A stretch of 64,000 bases of DNA from Actinomycetota bacterium (GCA_009701715.1 WLJO01000006.1:1-64000), one strand, 5' to 3'; shown: positions 39,692 through 51,117, counted from the first letter of the stretch. A program made the numbers and translations. The notes: a model not told the origin generated them from the letters alone.

Positions 39692-40419
39692 TCCCAAAAC
39701 GCTAGCGGTGCCATCAGTACCCCGGCGGCGATGGTCAGCCATGACCAGGACGGGGCGAGAGCCGAGTCGTATTCGGACCACACCCGATGGGCAACGCCAA
39801 CGGCGATCACCGACGCAGCAACGAGCGCGACTGCCGCTCTGCTGGACCTCCCGAGCGCGATCACCGTCGCGGTTGCGGCGAGCGAGAACGATGCTGCTGC
39901 CATCCCGCCGTAGTGGTACCGCACACCGTGGACATCACCACCGGAAACGTTCTGGAAGCGAAGGTACGCCGGCGCGTTCACGATGGCAACCCACCAGAGC
40001 AGGCCGGCGGAGACGGCCGCCAGCAGAGCAAGGCGGTCCACCCGGACCAACCATGCACTCCGTCGGTCCTCGACGGGCCACAACAGCAGCATGGTGCCGA
40101 GCGGCAGCCAGGACCCGGACCCGAGGGCATCACCGGTGCAGAGCGCCACCACAAGGATCACAACGGCACTGGCAAGTGCAAGGCGCCACATCGAGAGGTC
40201 GTGACGCCGGTGGGCCCAGACGAGGACCGGCACGGCCCACAGCGGCAGGTACTGCACCGAACCGACAGTGTCGTGGATGCGGTGGATGACCTCGGTGCTG
40301 TCCCAGAACCCGCGGAGCGGATACGGAGCGACTGCGACGATCATCACACCGCCGATGCCGTAGCCCCAGAGTCTTCTCAGCAGGGTGAGACGGCGCGCCC
40401 ACCCCACCGATTCAGCCAA
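39607..40419 (-). CDS. Polytopic membrane protein of unknown function
   Basis: Up to 270 aa with about seven or eight hydrophobic segments (for example YGIGGVMIVAVAPYPLRGFW, LALASAVVILVVALCTGDAL, LALLAAVSAGLLWWVAIVNA, SLAATATVIALGRSSRA) and a Ser/Pro-rich tail. The start is doubtful: TTG 40419 sits on the hemQ stop, GTG 40407 is 12 nt further. Its 3' end overlaps the 5' end of metF by 85 bp, a long overlap, so the true C-terminus could be questioned, but the membrane pattern persists up to the overlap. Confidence 0.65.
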   Translation of the reverse strand: MAESVGWARRLTLLRRLWGYGIGGVMIVAVAPYPLRGFWDSTEVIHRIHDTVGSVQYLPLWAVPVLVWAHRRHDLSMWRLALASAVVILVVALCTGDALGSGSWLPLGTMLLLWPVEDRRSAWLVRVDRLALLAAVSAGLLWWVAIVNAPAYLRFQNVSGGDVHGVRYHYGGMAAASFSLAATATVIALGRSSRAAVALVAASVIAVGVAHRVWSEYDSALAPSWSWLTIAAGVLMAPLAFWEWPALQISLRAAAPSPSSSSHPRPTTHS

Positions 40420-41080
40420 GCAGTTCCTCGACCGGTGTGATCATGCCCACGTAGAAGGTACCGAACTCGGCGTACACGGCGGAGGCCTCGTCGAAGCGCA
40501 TCGTGTACACGACCTCCTTGAGGTCGTCGATGTGCACGCCGAACAGCGTGACACCCCACTCGAAGTCATCGAGACCGGTGGATCCAGTGACGAGCTGCAG
40601 CACGCGACCGGCGAAGGTGCGCCCGCTCCTGCCGTGCTCGTGCATCAGTGCTTCACGGCGCTCGTATGCCTCGGTGAACCAGTTTGCGTATCCCTCGCGC
40701 CGCTTCGACATGGGATAGAAGCAGAAGGCGGGCTTATCTGCCGGGGGAAGCTGCGGGTATAGGCGTGTCTGCTTCATCGCGTCGGGAACGCCCTTCGCGT
40801 ACTCGCTCACCTCCGTGATGGACACGTAGGAGTCGACCACGTCGAGACCGGCGTGCTGCAGCGCCGTCTGGAGACGGCGCAGCTCGCGGAGGTCCGGACC
40901 GAGGGCAAGCACGCACACGTCTGCCTTGTGGCCAAGCATGTCCGCGCAGATCACCTGGTGATCAGCGGCCTGGGTGGCCTTGACAGCAGCAACTACCGCC
41001 TCACGGTCGACGCTGGCGGTGGGCTTGCAGAACAGGTGGAGGACGCCCCACCCAACGCTTGGGCTGATCGGTTCGGTCAC
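40412..41080 (-). CDS. hemQ: Coproheme decarboxylase (chlorite-dismutase family)
   Basis: 222 aa from GTG 41080 (TEPISPSVGWGVLHLFCK). The C-terminal ferredoxin-like half has FCFYPMSKRREGYANWFTEA (YPMSKRR marks actinobacterial HemQ), the proximal heme His in ALMHEHGRSGRTFAGRV, and TGLDDFEWGVTLFGVHIDDL. It converts coproheme III to heme b, the final step of the coproporphyrin-dependent route of Gram-positive bacteria. The other hem genes are not here. Confidence 0.93.
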   Translation of the reverse strand: MTEPISPSVGWGVLHLFCKPTASVDREAVVAAVKATQAADHQVICADMLGHKADVCVLALGPDLRELRRLQTALQHAGLDVVDSYVSITEVSEYAKGVPDAMKQTRLYPQLPPADKPAFCFYPMSKRREGYANWFTEAYERREALMHEHGRSGRTFAGRVLQLVTGSTGLDDFEWGVTLFGVHIDDLKEVVYTMRFDEASAVYAEFGTFYVGMITPVEELLG

Positions 41081-41120
41081 CCCACCGAGGCTACCGACCG
41101 GGGCGACTGGCCACAGGCCG

Positions 41121-41948
41121 CTATCGGTCGTTGCGCAGTTGGTGATCGACGCGCTCAGGCGAATAGACGTTGAAGCGATCGTCACGGACGAAGCCGACGA
41201 GAGTGATCCCCGCCCGACGCGCCGTATCGACTGCGAGGGCAGTTGGTGCGCTCACGGAGACCACCGTGCCGAATCCGGCCGCCCAGGCCTTCTGCACGAT
41301 CTCGAAACTCGCCCTCCCCGACACGTACAGAGCGAGTGCGGAGGCAGGCAGCGCGCCGTCCAGCAGCAGGCGCCCCACCACCTTGTCCACGGCGTTGTGT
41401 CGCCCCACATCCTCTCGGGCGATCACCACCGAACCGCTGCTGTCGAACGCCACGGCCGCGTGAACCGCACCGGTCGCGTCGAACAGAGGCTGGCTGGCAA
41501 GCGCCCTGTCGGGCAGGTCAGCGAGCAGCGACAGGTCGAAGCGGGTGAGGCCCGTCGGGTCGATCGGGGCCAGTCGCCCGGCCAGGTCGTCGAGGCTCGC
41601 GCTGCCGCACAGCCCACAGCTCGAGGTGGTGGTCGTGAGGCGTGCAGTGGGTCTCGGGGCGAGGCCGCCGCTTGAGACCGTGACGATGTTAAAGCCGGAC
41701 TCCACCGCGGAGCCGTTCGCGCAGTAGCGCACCTCGGTCACCGGCGCGCCGGCGAGCAACCCCTCGGTGTGGAGGAAGCCTGCCGCTAGCTCGAAATCGT
41801 GACCGGGTGTGCGCATCGTGGTGGAGACGCGTACGTCGTCGAGCTCGATCGCCATCGGCTCCTCGACGATGAGATCGTCCGGCACGCGGCGGCCCGACCC
41901 GCCTTCCATCCTGGTGATCAACAGACTTGCCATCCGCCGCCGTGCCAT
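41121..41948 (-). CDS. fdhD: Formate dehydrogenase accessory sulfurtransferase FdhD
   Basis: 275 aa. FdhD hallmarks: DDLIVEEPMAIELDDVRVST, MRTPGHDFELAAGFLHTEGL, the Cys pair SSCGLCGSAS, GVGRHNAVDKVVG-like EDVGRHNAVDKVVGRLLLD, and FEIVQKAWAAG. It transfers sulfur from IscS to the molybdenum cofactor of formate dehydrogenases. No formate dehydrogenase lies in the window. Start ATG 41948. Confidence 0.95.
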   Translation of the reverse strand: MARRRMASLLITRMEGGSGRRVPDDLIVEEPMAIELDDVRVSTTMRTPGHDFELAAGFLHTEGLLAGAPVTEVRYCANGSAVESGFNIVTVSSGGLAPRPTARLTTTTSSCGLCGSASLDDLAGRLAPIDPTGLTRFDLSLLADLPDRALASQPLFDATGAVHAAVAFDSSGSVVIAREDVGRHNAVDKVVGRLLLDGALPASALALYVSGRASFEIVQKAWAAGFGTVVSVSAPTALAVDTARRAGITLVGFVRDDRFNVYSPERVDHQLRNDR

Positions 41949-42002
41949 CGCCGGAGACTACCGGCACGAGGACCGCAGCGACCCGCCGCGCACCGCACGC
42001 GC

Positions 42003-42030
42003 AACGGCCCGGGCGCTCGCCCGGGCCGTT
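42003..42030 (-). terminator. Hairpin between groL and fdhD
   Basis: Perfect 12-bp GC stem (42003-42014 with 42019-42030, loop GCTC) 26 bp past the groL stop on the minus strand. No T-run on that strand, so termination strength is uncertain. Confidence 0.65.
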
Positions 42031-42055
42031 ATCAGTTCTTGTTGGCAATCGGGGA

Positions 42056-43769
<1,714 letters not shown>

Positions 43770-43866
43770 CACTCTACGGGTGTGACTGCTAATGCGACAA
43801 CCGTCCACCCAGCCCAGCCCACACCCCCTGTGGAATACCCCGGGCCGGAGGCGAGTTTCACCCAGC

Positions 43867-45366
43867 ATGGCAACGTCCCGCGCAATGCAGACCCGGTCCG
43901 GCAAGCGGGTCATCGTGGTCGGGGGCGGGGTGTCGGGGCTCTCGACAGCCCTAAAGCTCGGCCGGGCGGGGTTCGCCGTGTCCGTTTTGGAGCGCGATCC
44001 TGTCGAGATGCCCTCCAGCGCCGACGAGGCGTTCGAATGGGACCGACGGGGCGCCCCTCAGGTTCGCCACAGCCATGCCTTCCTCGGGCGGCTGTACGGC
44101 CTGCTCCGGGACAGTGAACCGGATCTGCTTGCGGCCCTGCTCGATGCCGGCGCCACCGAGATGCGCTTCGGCGACAACGTTCCTGACACCCTCGAGGACT
44201 TCCGACCCGAACCAGGTGACGAAGACCTCGTGATGCTCGCATGCCGCCGCACCACCTTCGAATGGGTGCTGCGCCGCACGGCGCTCGCCGAGGGCAACGT
44301 GGAGTTCCGCGCCGGGGTCGCTGCGGAGGGCTTCACCGTCGCACCCGGCCGAGGCGATGGCGAGCCCCCGTTGGTGAACGGTGTTCGGCTCGCGGACGGC
44401 TCGAATCTCGCAGCCGACCTTGTTGTGGTGGCCGCCGGCCGGCGCTCGGTGCTGCCCGAGTGGCTGGACGCAATCGGTTGCGCGCCGATGCCCGAGGCCG
44501 TCGAGGACACGGGGATCATCTACCTCTCACGCTTCTACCGACTCCGCTACGGTCACAACCTCCCGCCCCGCAACGGCCTCATCGGCGGAGACCTCGGCTA
44601 CCTCAAGTACGGCGTGTTCGTCGGCGACAACCGCACCTTCTCGCTCACGCTCGCCACACCGTCCGACGACGATCACCTGCGCAGACTGCTCTCCGACGAC
44701 GAGACCTTCGAGCACGCTGCCCGCACACTCGACGTTGCCGAGCCGTATGTGGACGGGCGGGCCGAAGCGCTCACGGACGTGCACGTAATAGCCGGCCTGC
44801 TCAACCGGCGCCGTGAGTTCGTGGTGGACGGCCGGCCGCTTGCGCTCGGTGTCCATCCCGTCGGCGACTCCATGGTGTGCACCAACCCGCTCTACGGCCG
44901 TGGCTGCACAACCGGCTACTGGAGTGCACACCTGTTGTCCCGCTCAATCACCGAGTTCCCCGATGACCTCGAGGCCCAGTCGCTCCGCTTCCACGCACTC
45001 GTGGCCGACGAGATCGTGCCGTGGTACGACTCCGGTGTCGCCCAGGACGCCGAGGCCCGGCGCGTGGCGACTGCGTTGATAGCCGGCGAGGACCCCGATG
45101 CGGACGCCAGCGACCCGCGGGCGTTCATGCGCGGCGTGTTCCGTGACGGACTGGCACCGGCGCTGCGTTTCGACCCGGTGGTGCTGCGCGCCTTCATGCG
45201 CACCGTGAACCTGCTCACACCGCCCGATGCCTTGCTCAAGGATCAGGACGTGATGGCACGCATCTTCGCGATCTGGAACGACCGCGAGAACCGGCCGCCC
45301 GAACCGCAACTGGGGCCCAAGACCCGCGCCGAGATGCTCGATCTGATGGACGCGTTCGCCGCCTGA
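43867..45366 (+). CDS. FAD-dependent monooxygenase/oxidoreductase (UbiH/lycopene-cyclase-like)
   Basis: ~499 aa. Rossmann FAD loop RVIVVGGGVSGLSTALKLGR near residue 15-35, and VLERDPVEMP following. Mid-protein VVVAAGRRSVLPEWLD and the second FAD motif GVHPVGDSMVCTNPLYGRGC match p-hydroxybenzoate-hydroxylase/halogenase-like flavoproteins. Start is uncertain (ATG 43867 or 43885; the frame is open to 43792). Substrate unknown. It is divergent from groL and convergent with the CysO-like gene. Confidence 0.85.
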   Translation: MATSRAMQTRSGKRVIVVGGGVSGLSTALKLGRAGFAVSVLERDPVEMPSSADEAFEWDRRGAPQVRHSHAFLGRLYGLLRDSEPDLLAALLDAGATEMRFGDNVPDTLEDFRPEPGDEDLVMLACRRTTFEWVLRRTALAEGNVEFRAGVAAEGFTVAPGRGDGEPPLVNGVRLADGSNLAADLVVVAAGRRSVLPEWLDAIGCAPMPEAVEDTGIIYLSRFYRLRYGHNLPPRNGLIGGDLGYLKYGVFVGDNRTFSLTLATPSDDDHLRRLLSDDETFEHAARTLDVAEPYVDGRAEALTDVHVIAGLLNRRREFVVDGRPLALGVHPVGDSMVCTNPLYGRGCTTGYWSAHLLSRSITEFPDDLEAQSLRFHALVADEIVPWYDSGVAQDAEARRVATALIAGEDPDADASDPRAFMRGVFRDGLAPALRFDPVVLRAFMRTVNLLTPPDALLKDQDVMARIFAIWNDRENRPPEPQLGPKTRAEMLDLMDAFAA

Positions 45367-45388
45367 CGCTCCCCGGTAGGGGCGAGGG

Positions 45389-45664
45389 TCAGCCGCCGGC
45401 GACGGCGGGGATGATCGAGACGGTCTCCCCGGCCGGCACAGCGGTGTTCAGGCCGTCGAGATACCGAACGTCGTCGTCGGAAACGAACACGTTCACGAAC
45501 TTGCGCAGCGCGCCGTTGTCGTCGAGGAGACGGTCCGAAAAACCCGGGTGGCTAGCGTCGAGGTTCTTCAGGACCTCGGCCAGCGTTGCACCCTCCACGG
45601 ACACCGTGGCGTTGCCGCCAGACAGGGGGCGCAGGGTGGTGGGGATGCGAACGGTGACGGCCAT
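45389..45664 (-). CDS. MoaD/ThiS-family sulfur carrier protein (CysO-like)
   Basis: 91 aa ubiquitin-fold protein ending in the diglycine tail PAVAGG, which is thiocarboxylated for sulfur transfer. TVRIPTTLRPLSGGNATVSV, FVNVFVSDDDVRYLDGLNTA and ETVSIIPAVAGG follow the mycobacterial CysO sequence closely (TILRP...FVNIYVNDEDVRF...ILPAVAGG from memory), so a role in cysteine synthesis with CysM is more likely than in molybdopterin synthesis. No cysM or mec neighbours are present in the window. Confidence 0.88.
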   Translation of the reverse strand: MAVTVRIPTTLRPLSGGNATVSVEGATLAEVLKNLDASHPGFSDRLLDDNGALRKFVNVFVSDDDVRYLDGLNTAVPAGETVSIIPAVAGG

Positions 45665-45708
45665 AGGCGATTGAGGCTAGCGGTGAAAGACGACGGGTGC
45701 GGTCGGGA

Positions 45709-47145
45709 TTAGGCGCGGGTGGGCGGGCGCAGGTTCCACCACGGGAACATCGCCTCGAGTTGCGAGGCAACACGGATCAGGAGGTCCTCGCGAAATGGTG
45801 CCGCAACCAGTTGCACACCGATCGGCAGCCCGGCGGTGTTCCAGTGCAATGGGAGCGAGATCGCCGGCTGGCCCGTGACGTTGAACTGTGCGGTGTACTG
45901 GAGCCACGGCACCATTCGACGACCCGCGCCCGGACCGGCGAGCACCCCAATCTCGGCCGGTGGTGCACCGAGCGTGGGAGTGAGCAGCAGGTCGTACTGA
46001 TCCCACCACGACACCACCCGACGGCTCCACAGCCGCAGCCACTCAAAGCTCTCCAGATACTCGAGGCCGGTCAGCGAGCGACCCCACTGAGCGAACTCGA
46101 GGGCATCGGGCTCAATGTCGTCGTCGCCAGCCTCCCGTCCGAGGATGGCTGCGATCTTGTCAATCTCGGAGGCCGTGCTCACCGCCACGATGTTCGAGAA
46201 GTGCTTCATCTGAGCCTCGTGTTCCTCGAGCGCACCAGGGTACGAAGGCTCCACGAGATGTCCGACGGCGGCGAGCATTCGTGCGGCCTTGTCCACCGCA
46301 TCCGCGCAGTCCGGATCCCGCGGGAGATCCGTGGGAATCGGGTGATCGAGGAACCCGATGCGCAGTTGCCCGGTTGCGACCCGCATCTCTGAGGACAGCG
46401 GCCGTGTGAACGGCGGGGCAGCGAACGGGTCCCCCATCTCATAGCCGGATACGAAGTCGAGCATTGCTGCACTGTCGCGAACGGTTTTGCTCACGATGCC
46501 GTCGGTGGTGCAACCGGCCCACGAGTCGTAACCGGGAGAGCCGGAGATACGGCCCCGGCTCGGCTTCAGGCCCACCAGTCCGCAGGCCGAAGCCGGGATT
46601 CGAATAGATCCGCCGCCGTCGCTCGCATGCGCCATCGGAACGAGGCCCGCGGCCACGGCGGCCGCCGAACCGCCGGACGAGCCGCCGGTGGAGCGATTCG
46701 TGTCCCACGGATTTCTGGTGGGACCGAACGAGAGCGGCTCAGTGGCGATCACGCTGCCCAACTCGGGAGTGTTCGTGCGGCCGAGCACCACGAGCCCGGC
46801 CTCACGGAAGCGGCGGGCGAGCGCCGAATCCCGGTCGGCGCGGTAGCCGATGTTCTTCAGTGCACGGGTGCCCGCGTAGTACGGCTCGTCGGCCATCATG
46901 AGGCCGAGGTCCTTCACGAGGAATGGCACACCGCGGAACGGGCCGTCGGGAAGCGCGCCCCTCGCCTCGGCGCGGGCGCGCTCGAAGCGTTCGCTGATGA
47001 CGGCGTTGATCGTGGGGTTCACGCGCTCGATGCGCTCGATCGCTGCGTCCACGAGCCCGAGCGGGCTGATCTGGCCGGAACGAACCAGTTCGGCCTGCCC
47101 CACACCGTCGAATGTGGTGAGGTCCGACATGTCATTGGTCTGCAT
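45709..47145 (-). CDS. Amidase (amidase-signature family)
   Basis: 478 aa. Catalytic Ser-cisSer-Lys set: Lys in [20 protein letters not shown], cis-Ser and nucleophile in the [20 protein letters not shown] loop, and [20 protein letters not shown]. Typical of amidases that hydrolyse aliphatic or aromatic amides; the C-terminal specificity region gives no clear substrate. ATG 47145. It is divergent from the glycerate kinase gene. The gap of 44 bp to the CysO-like gene on the same strand allows co-transcription. Confidence 0.92.
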   Translation of the reverse strand: MQTNDMSDLTTFDGVGQAELVRSGQISPLGLVDAAIERIERVNPTINAVISERFERARAEARGALPDGPFRGVPFLVKDLGLMMADEPYYAGTRALKNIGYRADRDSALARRFREAGLVVLGRTNTPELGSVIATEPLSFGPTRNPWDTNRSTGGSSGGSAAAVAAGLVPMAHASDGGGSIRIPASACGLVGLKPSRGRISGSPGYDSWAGCTTDGIVSKTVRDSAAMLDFVSGYEMGDPFAAPPFTRPLSSEMRVATGQLRIGFLDHPIPTDLPRDPDCADAVDKAARMLAAVGHLVEPSYPGALEEHEAQMKHFSNIVAVSTASEIDKIAAILGREAGDDDIEPDALEFAQWGRSLTGLEYLESFEWLRLWSRRVVSWWDQYDLLLTPTLGAPPAEIGVLAGPGAGRRMVPWLQYTAQFNVTGQPAISLPLHWNTAGLPIGVQLVAAPFREDLLIRVASQLEAMFPWWNLRPPTRA

Positions 47146-47218
47146 GTCGTGACCCTAGAACGCGGGACGGGTGTGGGCCCACGGCGGCCACCACATCCGC
47201 ACGGATAACGTCCTAGAC

Positions 47219-48208
47219 GTGCGCGTGTTGGCAGCGGTGGACAAGTTCCGGGGCACCGCAACGGCGCGCGAGGTCGCCAAGGCGATCGGTAGCGCCTGTT
47301 GGGACCTCGGCCACGACTGCGACGAGGCGCCGCTTGGCGACGGTGGCGAGGGAACGCTCGAGGTGCTCGGCGGCGCGAACCGCACGACACGCGTGGACGG
47401 GCCGCTCGGTGGGCCGGTGGAAGCTGGGTGGCGCATGCAGAACCGCACCGCCGTGATCGAGATGGCGCAGGCATCGGGGCTGCTGCTCACTGGTGGGGCC
47501 GAGGGCAACGACCCGGTCAACGCCTCCACCCGCGGCACGGGGCAGCTGATTGCTGCGGCACTCAGCGCCGGCGCCCGCAAGATCATCGTGTGCCTCGGTG
47601 GTTCTGCGACAACCGACGGTGGCCTGGGGGCGCTGCAGGCCCTGCCGTCCACGACACGCCTGCGCGGGGTGGAACTGCTCGTTGCGTGCGACGTCACCAC
47701 CCGGTTCACGGACGCGGCGCGGGTGTTCGGTCCGCAGAAGGGCGCCTCAGCCATCGAGGTGGAACTGCTCACCAACCGTCTCGACGCGCTCGGCGAGCGC
47801 TACCTCGACGAGTTCGGCGTGGACGTTCGCAGCATCGCCGGTGCCGGAGCCGCCGGGGGTCTCGCCGGGGCACTCGCCGCTGTTGGCGGAAGGCTCGTTC
47901 CCGGCTTCGACCTCGTGGCGGACGAGATTGACCTGCACGACCGGATTGACGCGGCGGACCTCGTGATCACCGGCGAGGGTTACCTCGACGAGCAATCCTT
48001 CGAGGGCAAGGTGGTGGGCGGTGTGCTGACGCTCACCAAGATGGCGCACCGGCAGGCGCACGTGATCGTCGGAAACGGCGACCACGAACTCGTGGAACGT
48101 CTCGGGGCGATCACCCTCGTGGACGAGTACGGCGAACAGGATGCGTTCGCGCGGACCATGTGGTGCGTCGAGCAGGCGACTCGATCGATCTTGTCGACGC
48201 TGCGCTGA
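47219..48208 (+). CDS. Glycerate kinase (GlxK/GarK type)
   Basis: 329 aa from GTG 47219 (RVLAAVDKFRGTATAREVAK). PLGDGGEGTLEVLGG, STRGTGQLIAAALSAGARKI, LGGSATTDGGLGALQAL and ITGEGYLDEQSFEGKVVGGV are glycerate-kinase family 1 markers. It phosphorylates D-glycerate (to 2-phosphoglycerate in this family), linking glyoxylate or glycerate catabolism to glycolysis. No glyoxylate carboligase is nearby. Confidence 0.93.
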   Translation: MRVLAAVDKFRGTATAREVAKAIGSACWDLGHDCDEAPLGDGGEGTLEVLGGANRTTRVDGPLGGPVEAGWRMQNRTAVIEMAQASGLLLTGGAEGNDPVNASTRGTGQLIAAALSAGARKIIVCLGGSATTDGGLGALQALPSTTRLRGVELLVACDVTTRFTDAARVFGPQKGASAIEVELLTNRLDALGERYLDEFGVDVRSIAGAGAAGGLAGALAAVGGRLVPGFDLVADEIDLHDRIDAADLVITGEGYLDEQSFEGKVVGGVLTLTKMAHRQAHVIVGNGDHELVERLGAITLVDEYGEQDAFARTMWCVEQATRSILSTLR

Positions 48209-48232
48209 GCCGCACGGCCCCGCGCCGGACGC

Positions 48233-48901
48233 TCAGGAACCGGTCGTGATGGTCTCGGCAGCGGCCGTGATCGACACTTCGGTATTGGGCACACCCGCAT
48301 CGCCGGCGAGAGGCAGCAACGACTGACCTGCCTTGTCCAGACCGAGCAGGATCACCACGGTTGCACCGCTGACATCGGACTGCTTCACCGGAGCGCTCTC
48401 GTCAAGCGGGCCGGGCGTTCCGTCGAGCCCCATCTCGGCCATGACGGACTTCGCAACGGCGAGCGCTGCTTCGTCGCCGGGCGCCACGAGCACCTGCGTG
48501 GTGTCGTTGAGGGTGCCGGAGTTGGCGGTGAACGCCTTGCCGGCGTCGTACCCGCGCGCCTTCAGTTCGTCGGTGAGCGCACCAGCGGCGCCCTTCTTGC
48601 CCGAGGCATTGGACACCACGACCATCGCGCCGGTACGCACCAGCACCGGAAGGGTGACGTCGGGGACGCTGCTGTCATCGGTGAAAGTCGTGTCGTCGGT
48701 CGGTTCCGTGGTGTCGGTGATCTCTGTCGTGTCGCTATTCGTGTTGCCGGCGTCGCTCTTCACGTCGCGCAGGACGATGAGGCCGATGAGGCCAGCGACC
48801 GCAGCAATAACAACGGCGATGATCGGTGTTGCGGGCCGGGATGCGGGCGCGGACTGTCCCGGTCGGGGCCGTGCCGGCCGGTTGGGGTCCTGCATGCTCA
48901 T
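48233..48901 (-). CDS. LytR_C domain membrane protein (VirR-like)
   Basis: 222 aa: cytoplasmic Pro/Arg-rich N-terminus, one membrane helix (~27-47, IIAVVIAAVAGLIGLIVLRD), Thr/Asp-rich linker (~50-85), and a LytR_C domain (~92-222: VVVSNASGKKGAAGALTDEL, GYDAGKAFTANSG, TQVLVAPGDEAALAVAKSVM, ATVVILLGLDKAG). It follows a DUF3263 gene as in mycobacterial Rv0430-Rv0431 (virR), where the product affects envelope permeability and vesicle release. The equivalent role here is inferred from arrangement only. Confidence 0.9.
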   Translation of the reverse strand: MSMQDPNRPARPRPGQSAPASRPATPIIAVVIAAVAGLIGLIVLRDVKSDAGNTNSDTTEITDTTEPTDDTTFTDDSSVPDVTLPVLVRTGAMVVVSNASGKKGAAGALTDELKARGYDAGKAFTANSGTLNDTTQVLVAPGDEAALAVAKSVMAEMGLDGTPGPLDESAPVKQSDVSGATVVILLGLDKAGQSLLPLAGDAGVPNTEVSITAAAETITTGS

Positions 48902-48919
48902 GTCCGGCTACCTCCTGGA

Positions 48920-49180
48920 TTATTTCGCGTGTGCTTCGGTGCCCGAGCCATCCACACGTGCCCGAAGCCGTCGGTCCCGAAGTCGCATCAAACGGCGGAC
49001 TACGAGAGGGTCGGCTTCCAGCGCAGCGGGGTCCTCGAGCACTTGGTTGAGTTCCTCATAGTACGTGTCCGGGGCACACGCGAACCGTCTGCGGACGAGG
49101 AGATCCTTTTCGCCATCCATCGTCCACCAGGTGCGCTCGAACTCGAGGATCGCGTGTTGCCGCTCAGATAAGCCCATCAT
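48920..49180 (-). CDS. DUF3263 family protein
   Basis: 86 aa helical protein (GLSERQHAILEFERTWWTMD, FACAPDTYYEELNQVLEDPA, ADPLVVRRLMRLRDRRLRAR), a conserved actinobacterial family with a DNA-binding-like helical pattern. ATG 49180 is chosen because GGGAGG lies ~6 nt upstream; ATG 49186 would abut it. It is 18 bp upstream of the LytR_C gene, the arrangement known in mycobacteria. Confidence 0.9.
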   Translation of the reverse strand: MMGLSERQHAILEFERTWWTMDGEKDLLVRRRFACAPDTYYEELNQVLEDPAALEADPLVVRRLMRLRDRRLRARVDGSGTEAHAK

Positions 49181-49302
49181 GACCATCCTCCCGCGTGCGG
49201 CAGCACGTTACAAGCACCCCCTCTGAACAGGGCTTTTGTGCTCTAGACGCGCCGGACGGCCGCCCCCTGGCTCCGGGGAGACCAAGGGGCGACCGTCGAC
49301 GG

Positions 49303-50937
49303 TCAGGCGGAGATGGACTCCTTGCCGAGATGGAAGCCGACGTAACCGGCGGCAGCGACCTCGTCGCACTTCTGGCGATAGGCGCCGACACCGCCGACGT
49401 ACGGCATGAACACCCGCGGCTTGCCCGGGATGTTCGCCCCCAGGTACCACGAGTCGGCCTGCATGAAGAGCGTCGTTGACGCGAGTTCGTTGACGTGGGC
49501 AACCCAGTCCGTCTGGGCCTGCTCATCGGCCTCGAACGTCGCGAGGTCGTCCTTCTGCATGCATTCGATCACGCCTGAGATCCACTCCACGTGCTGCTCG
49601 ATCGAGACGGGCATGTTGCTGAGCACCGACGGGGAGCCCGGTCCGGTGATCATGAACAGGTTCGGGAAGCCCGCCGTGGACACGCCGAGATAGGTGAGCG
49701 GACCTGCGGCCCACACGTCCTTCAGTGCCAGACCGTCGTGGCCCCGGATGTCCATCTTGTTGTAGGTGCCGGTCATCGCATCGAAGCCCGTGGCGTACAC
49801 GAGAACGTCGAACTCGTACTCACCATCTGCGGTACGGATGCCGGTAGGCGTGATCTCCTGAATCGGCGCGCTGCGGATGTCAACCAGCGTGACGTTGTCA
49901 CGGTTGTAGGTGTCGAAATAGTTCGTGTCGATCAGCGGGCGCTTCGAGCCGAACGGGTGATCGACGGGAGACAGCTTCGAGGCAACCGCGGGATCCTTCA
50001 CGATCTCGCGAATCTTCTTGCGGATGAAGTCTGAAGCCGTGTCGTTCGCCCGGATGTCGGAGCCGATGTCGTTGAACGAACCGAACAGGAACTTCGCTCC
50101 GCCCTCTTCCCACCCTCGCTCGTAGGTTGCGTTGCGCTCCTCCTCGCTGACCTCCAGCGCCGATTGTCCGCTCTGCTCGTAGTGCATCCCCACGGCAGAC
50201 GCGCGCGCCTTGGCCATGATGTCGTCGTACTGCTTCTTGACCTCGTCAAGGGATTCCTTCGTAACGGTGCCGTGACGGGCAGGAACCGAGTAGTTCGGCG
50301 TCCGCTGGAACACGAAGAGATGCTTCGCCTGCTCTGCGATTACAGGGATCGACTGGATTCCGCTCGAACCGGTACCGATGATCCCGACGCGCTTGCCCGT
50401 GAAGTCCACGCCCTCGTGCGGCCATTCACCCGTGTGGTACGACGGGCCGCTGAACGAGTCCTGACCGGTGATTTTCGGCTTCTGCGTCGACGACAGGCAA
50501 CCAATACCTGTGACCAGCCACTTGCACGACACGGAATCACCCTGATCAGTGCCCACCGTCCATCGGTTCGTCAGATCGCTCCAGTGGGCCGACGTGACTC
50601 GCGTATTGAACGTCATGTTGCTGCGCAGGTTGTAGCGATCTGCGACATGGCCTAGGTAGCGGAGGATCTCCGGCTGTTCCGGATACTTTCCGCTCCACTC
50701 CCAGTCCTGCATCAGCTGCTTGTCGAAGGTCAAACAGTAGAGGAACGACTCGGAGTCACAGCGGGCTCCGGGATAACGATTCCAGTACCACGTACCGCCC
50801 ACGTCGTTGCCTGCCTCGAAGACACGAACACTCAATCCCATCTCGTCACGAAGCCGACGGTTCATGCCCAAGCCTGCAAAGCCGGCACCGATGACTACCG
50901 CATCGACTTCTTCGGTCACATTGCTATTACCGCTCAT
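49303..50937 (-). CDS. Baeyer-Villiger-type flavin monooxygenase, copy 1
   Basis: 544 aa. FAD loop VIGAGFAGLGMNRRLRDEMG, the BVMO fingerprint FSGPSYHTGEWP (FxGxxxHxxxW-P), NADPH loop RVGIIGTGSSGIQSIPVIAE, and FEAGNDVGGTWYWNRYPGAR are those of cyclohexanone/steroid monooxygenases. It inserts oxygen next to a ketone. The C-terminus LGKESISA parallels copy 2. ATG 50937. The tandem paralog at 51118 is highly similar throughout. Confidence 0.94.
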   Translation of the reverse strand: MSGNSNVTEEVDAVVIGAGFAGLGMNRRLRDEMGLSVRVFEAGNDVGGTWYWNRYPGARCDSESFLYCLTFDKQLMQDWEWSGKYPEQPEILRYLGHVADRYNLRSNMTFNTRVTSAHWSDLTNRWTVGTDQGDSVSCKWLVTGIGCLSSTQKPKITGQDSFSGPSYHTGEWPHEGVDFTGKRVGIIGTGSSGIQSIPVIAEQAKHLFVFQRTPNYSVPARHGTVTKESLDEVKKQYDDIMAKARASAVGMHYEQSGQSALEVSEEERNATYERGWEEGGAKFLFGSFNDIGSDIRANDTASDFIRKKIREIVKDPAVASKLSPVDHPFGSKRPLIDTNYFDTYNRDNVTLVDIRSAPIQEITPTGIRTADGEYEFDVLVYATGFDAMTGTYNKMDIRGHDGLALKDVWAAGPLTYLGVSTAGFPNLFMITGPGSPSVLSNMPVSIEQHVEWISGVIECMQKDDLATFEADEQAQTDWVAHVNELASTTLFMQADSWYLGANIPGKPRVFMPYVGGVGAYRQKCDEVAAAGYVGFHLGKESISA

Positions 50938-51031
50938 GTCGCACCCTTTCTGGAGTGTTAATCAATTGTCTTTCGTGCTGCGCTTACCCCTTGCCGGGAA
51001 CTGTTTGGTGGCCCCGAGAGGCCGGCCATCG

Positions 51032-51065
51032 CGACAGGGCTCCGAGAACTCCGGAGTCCCTGTCG
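51032..51065 (-). terminator. Hairpin between the two monooxygenase genes
   Basis: Stem CGACAGGG (51032-51039) with CCCTGTCG (51058-51065), extended by CTCCG/CGGAG with one bulge. It lies ~50 bp past the stop of copy 2 on the minus strand and ~95 bp upstream of copy 1. No T-run; it may attenuate or process the transcript between copies. Confidence 0.6.
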
Positions 51066-51117
51066 GAACAACTTGGTTGCAACGCCCGTGTCGATGCTGT
51101 GGTGAAGACTTCCGCTA

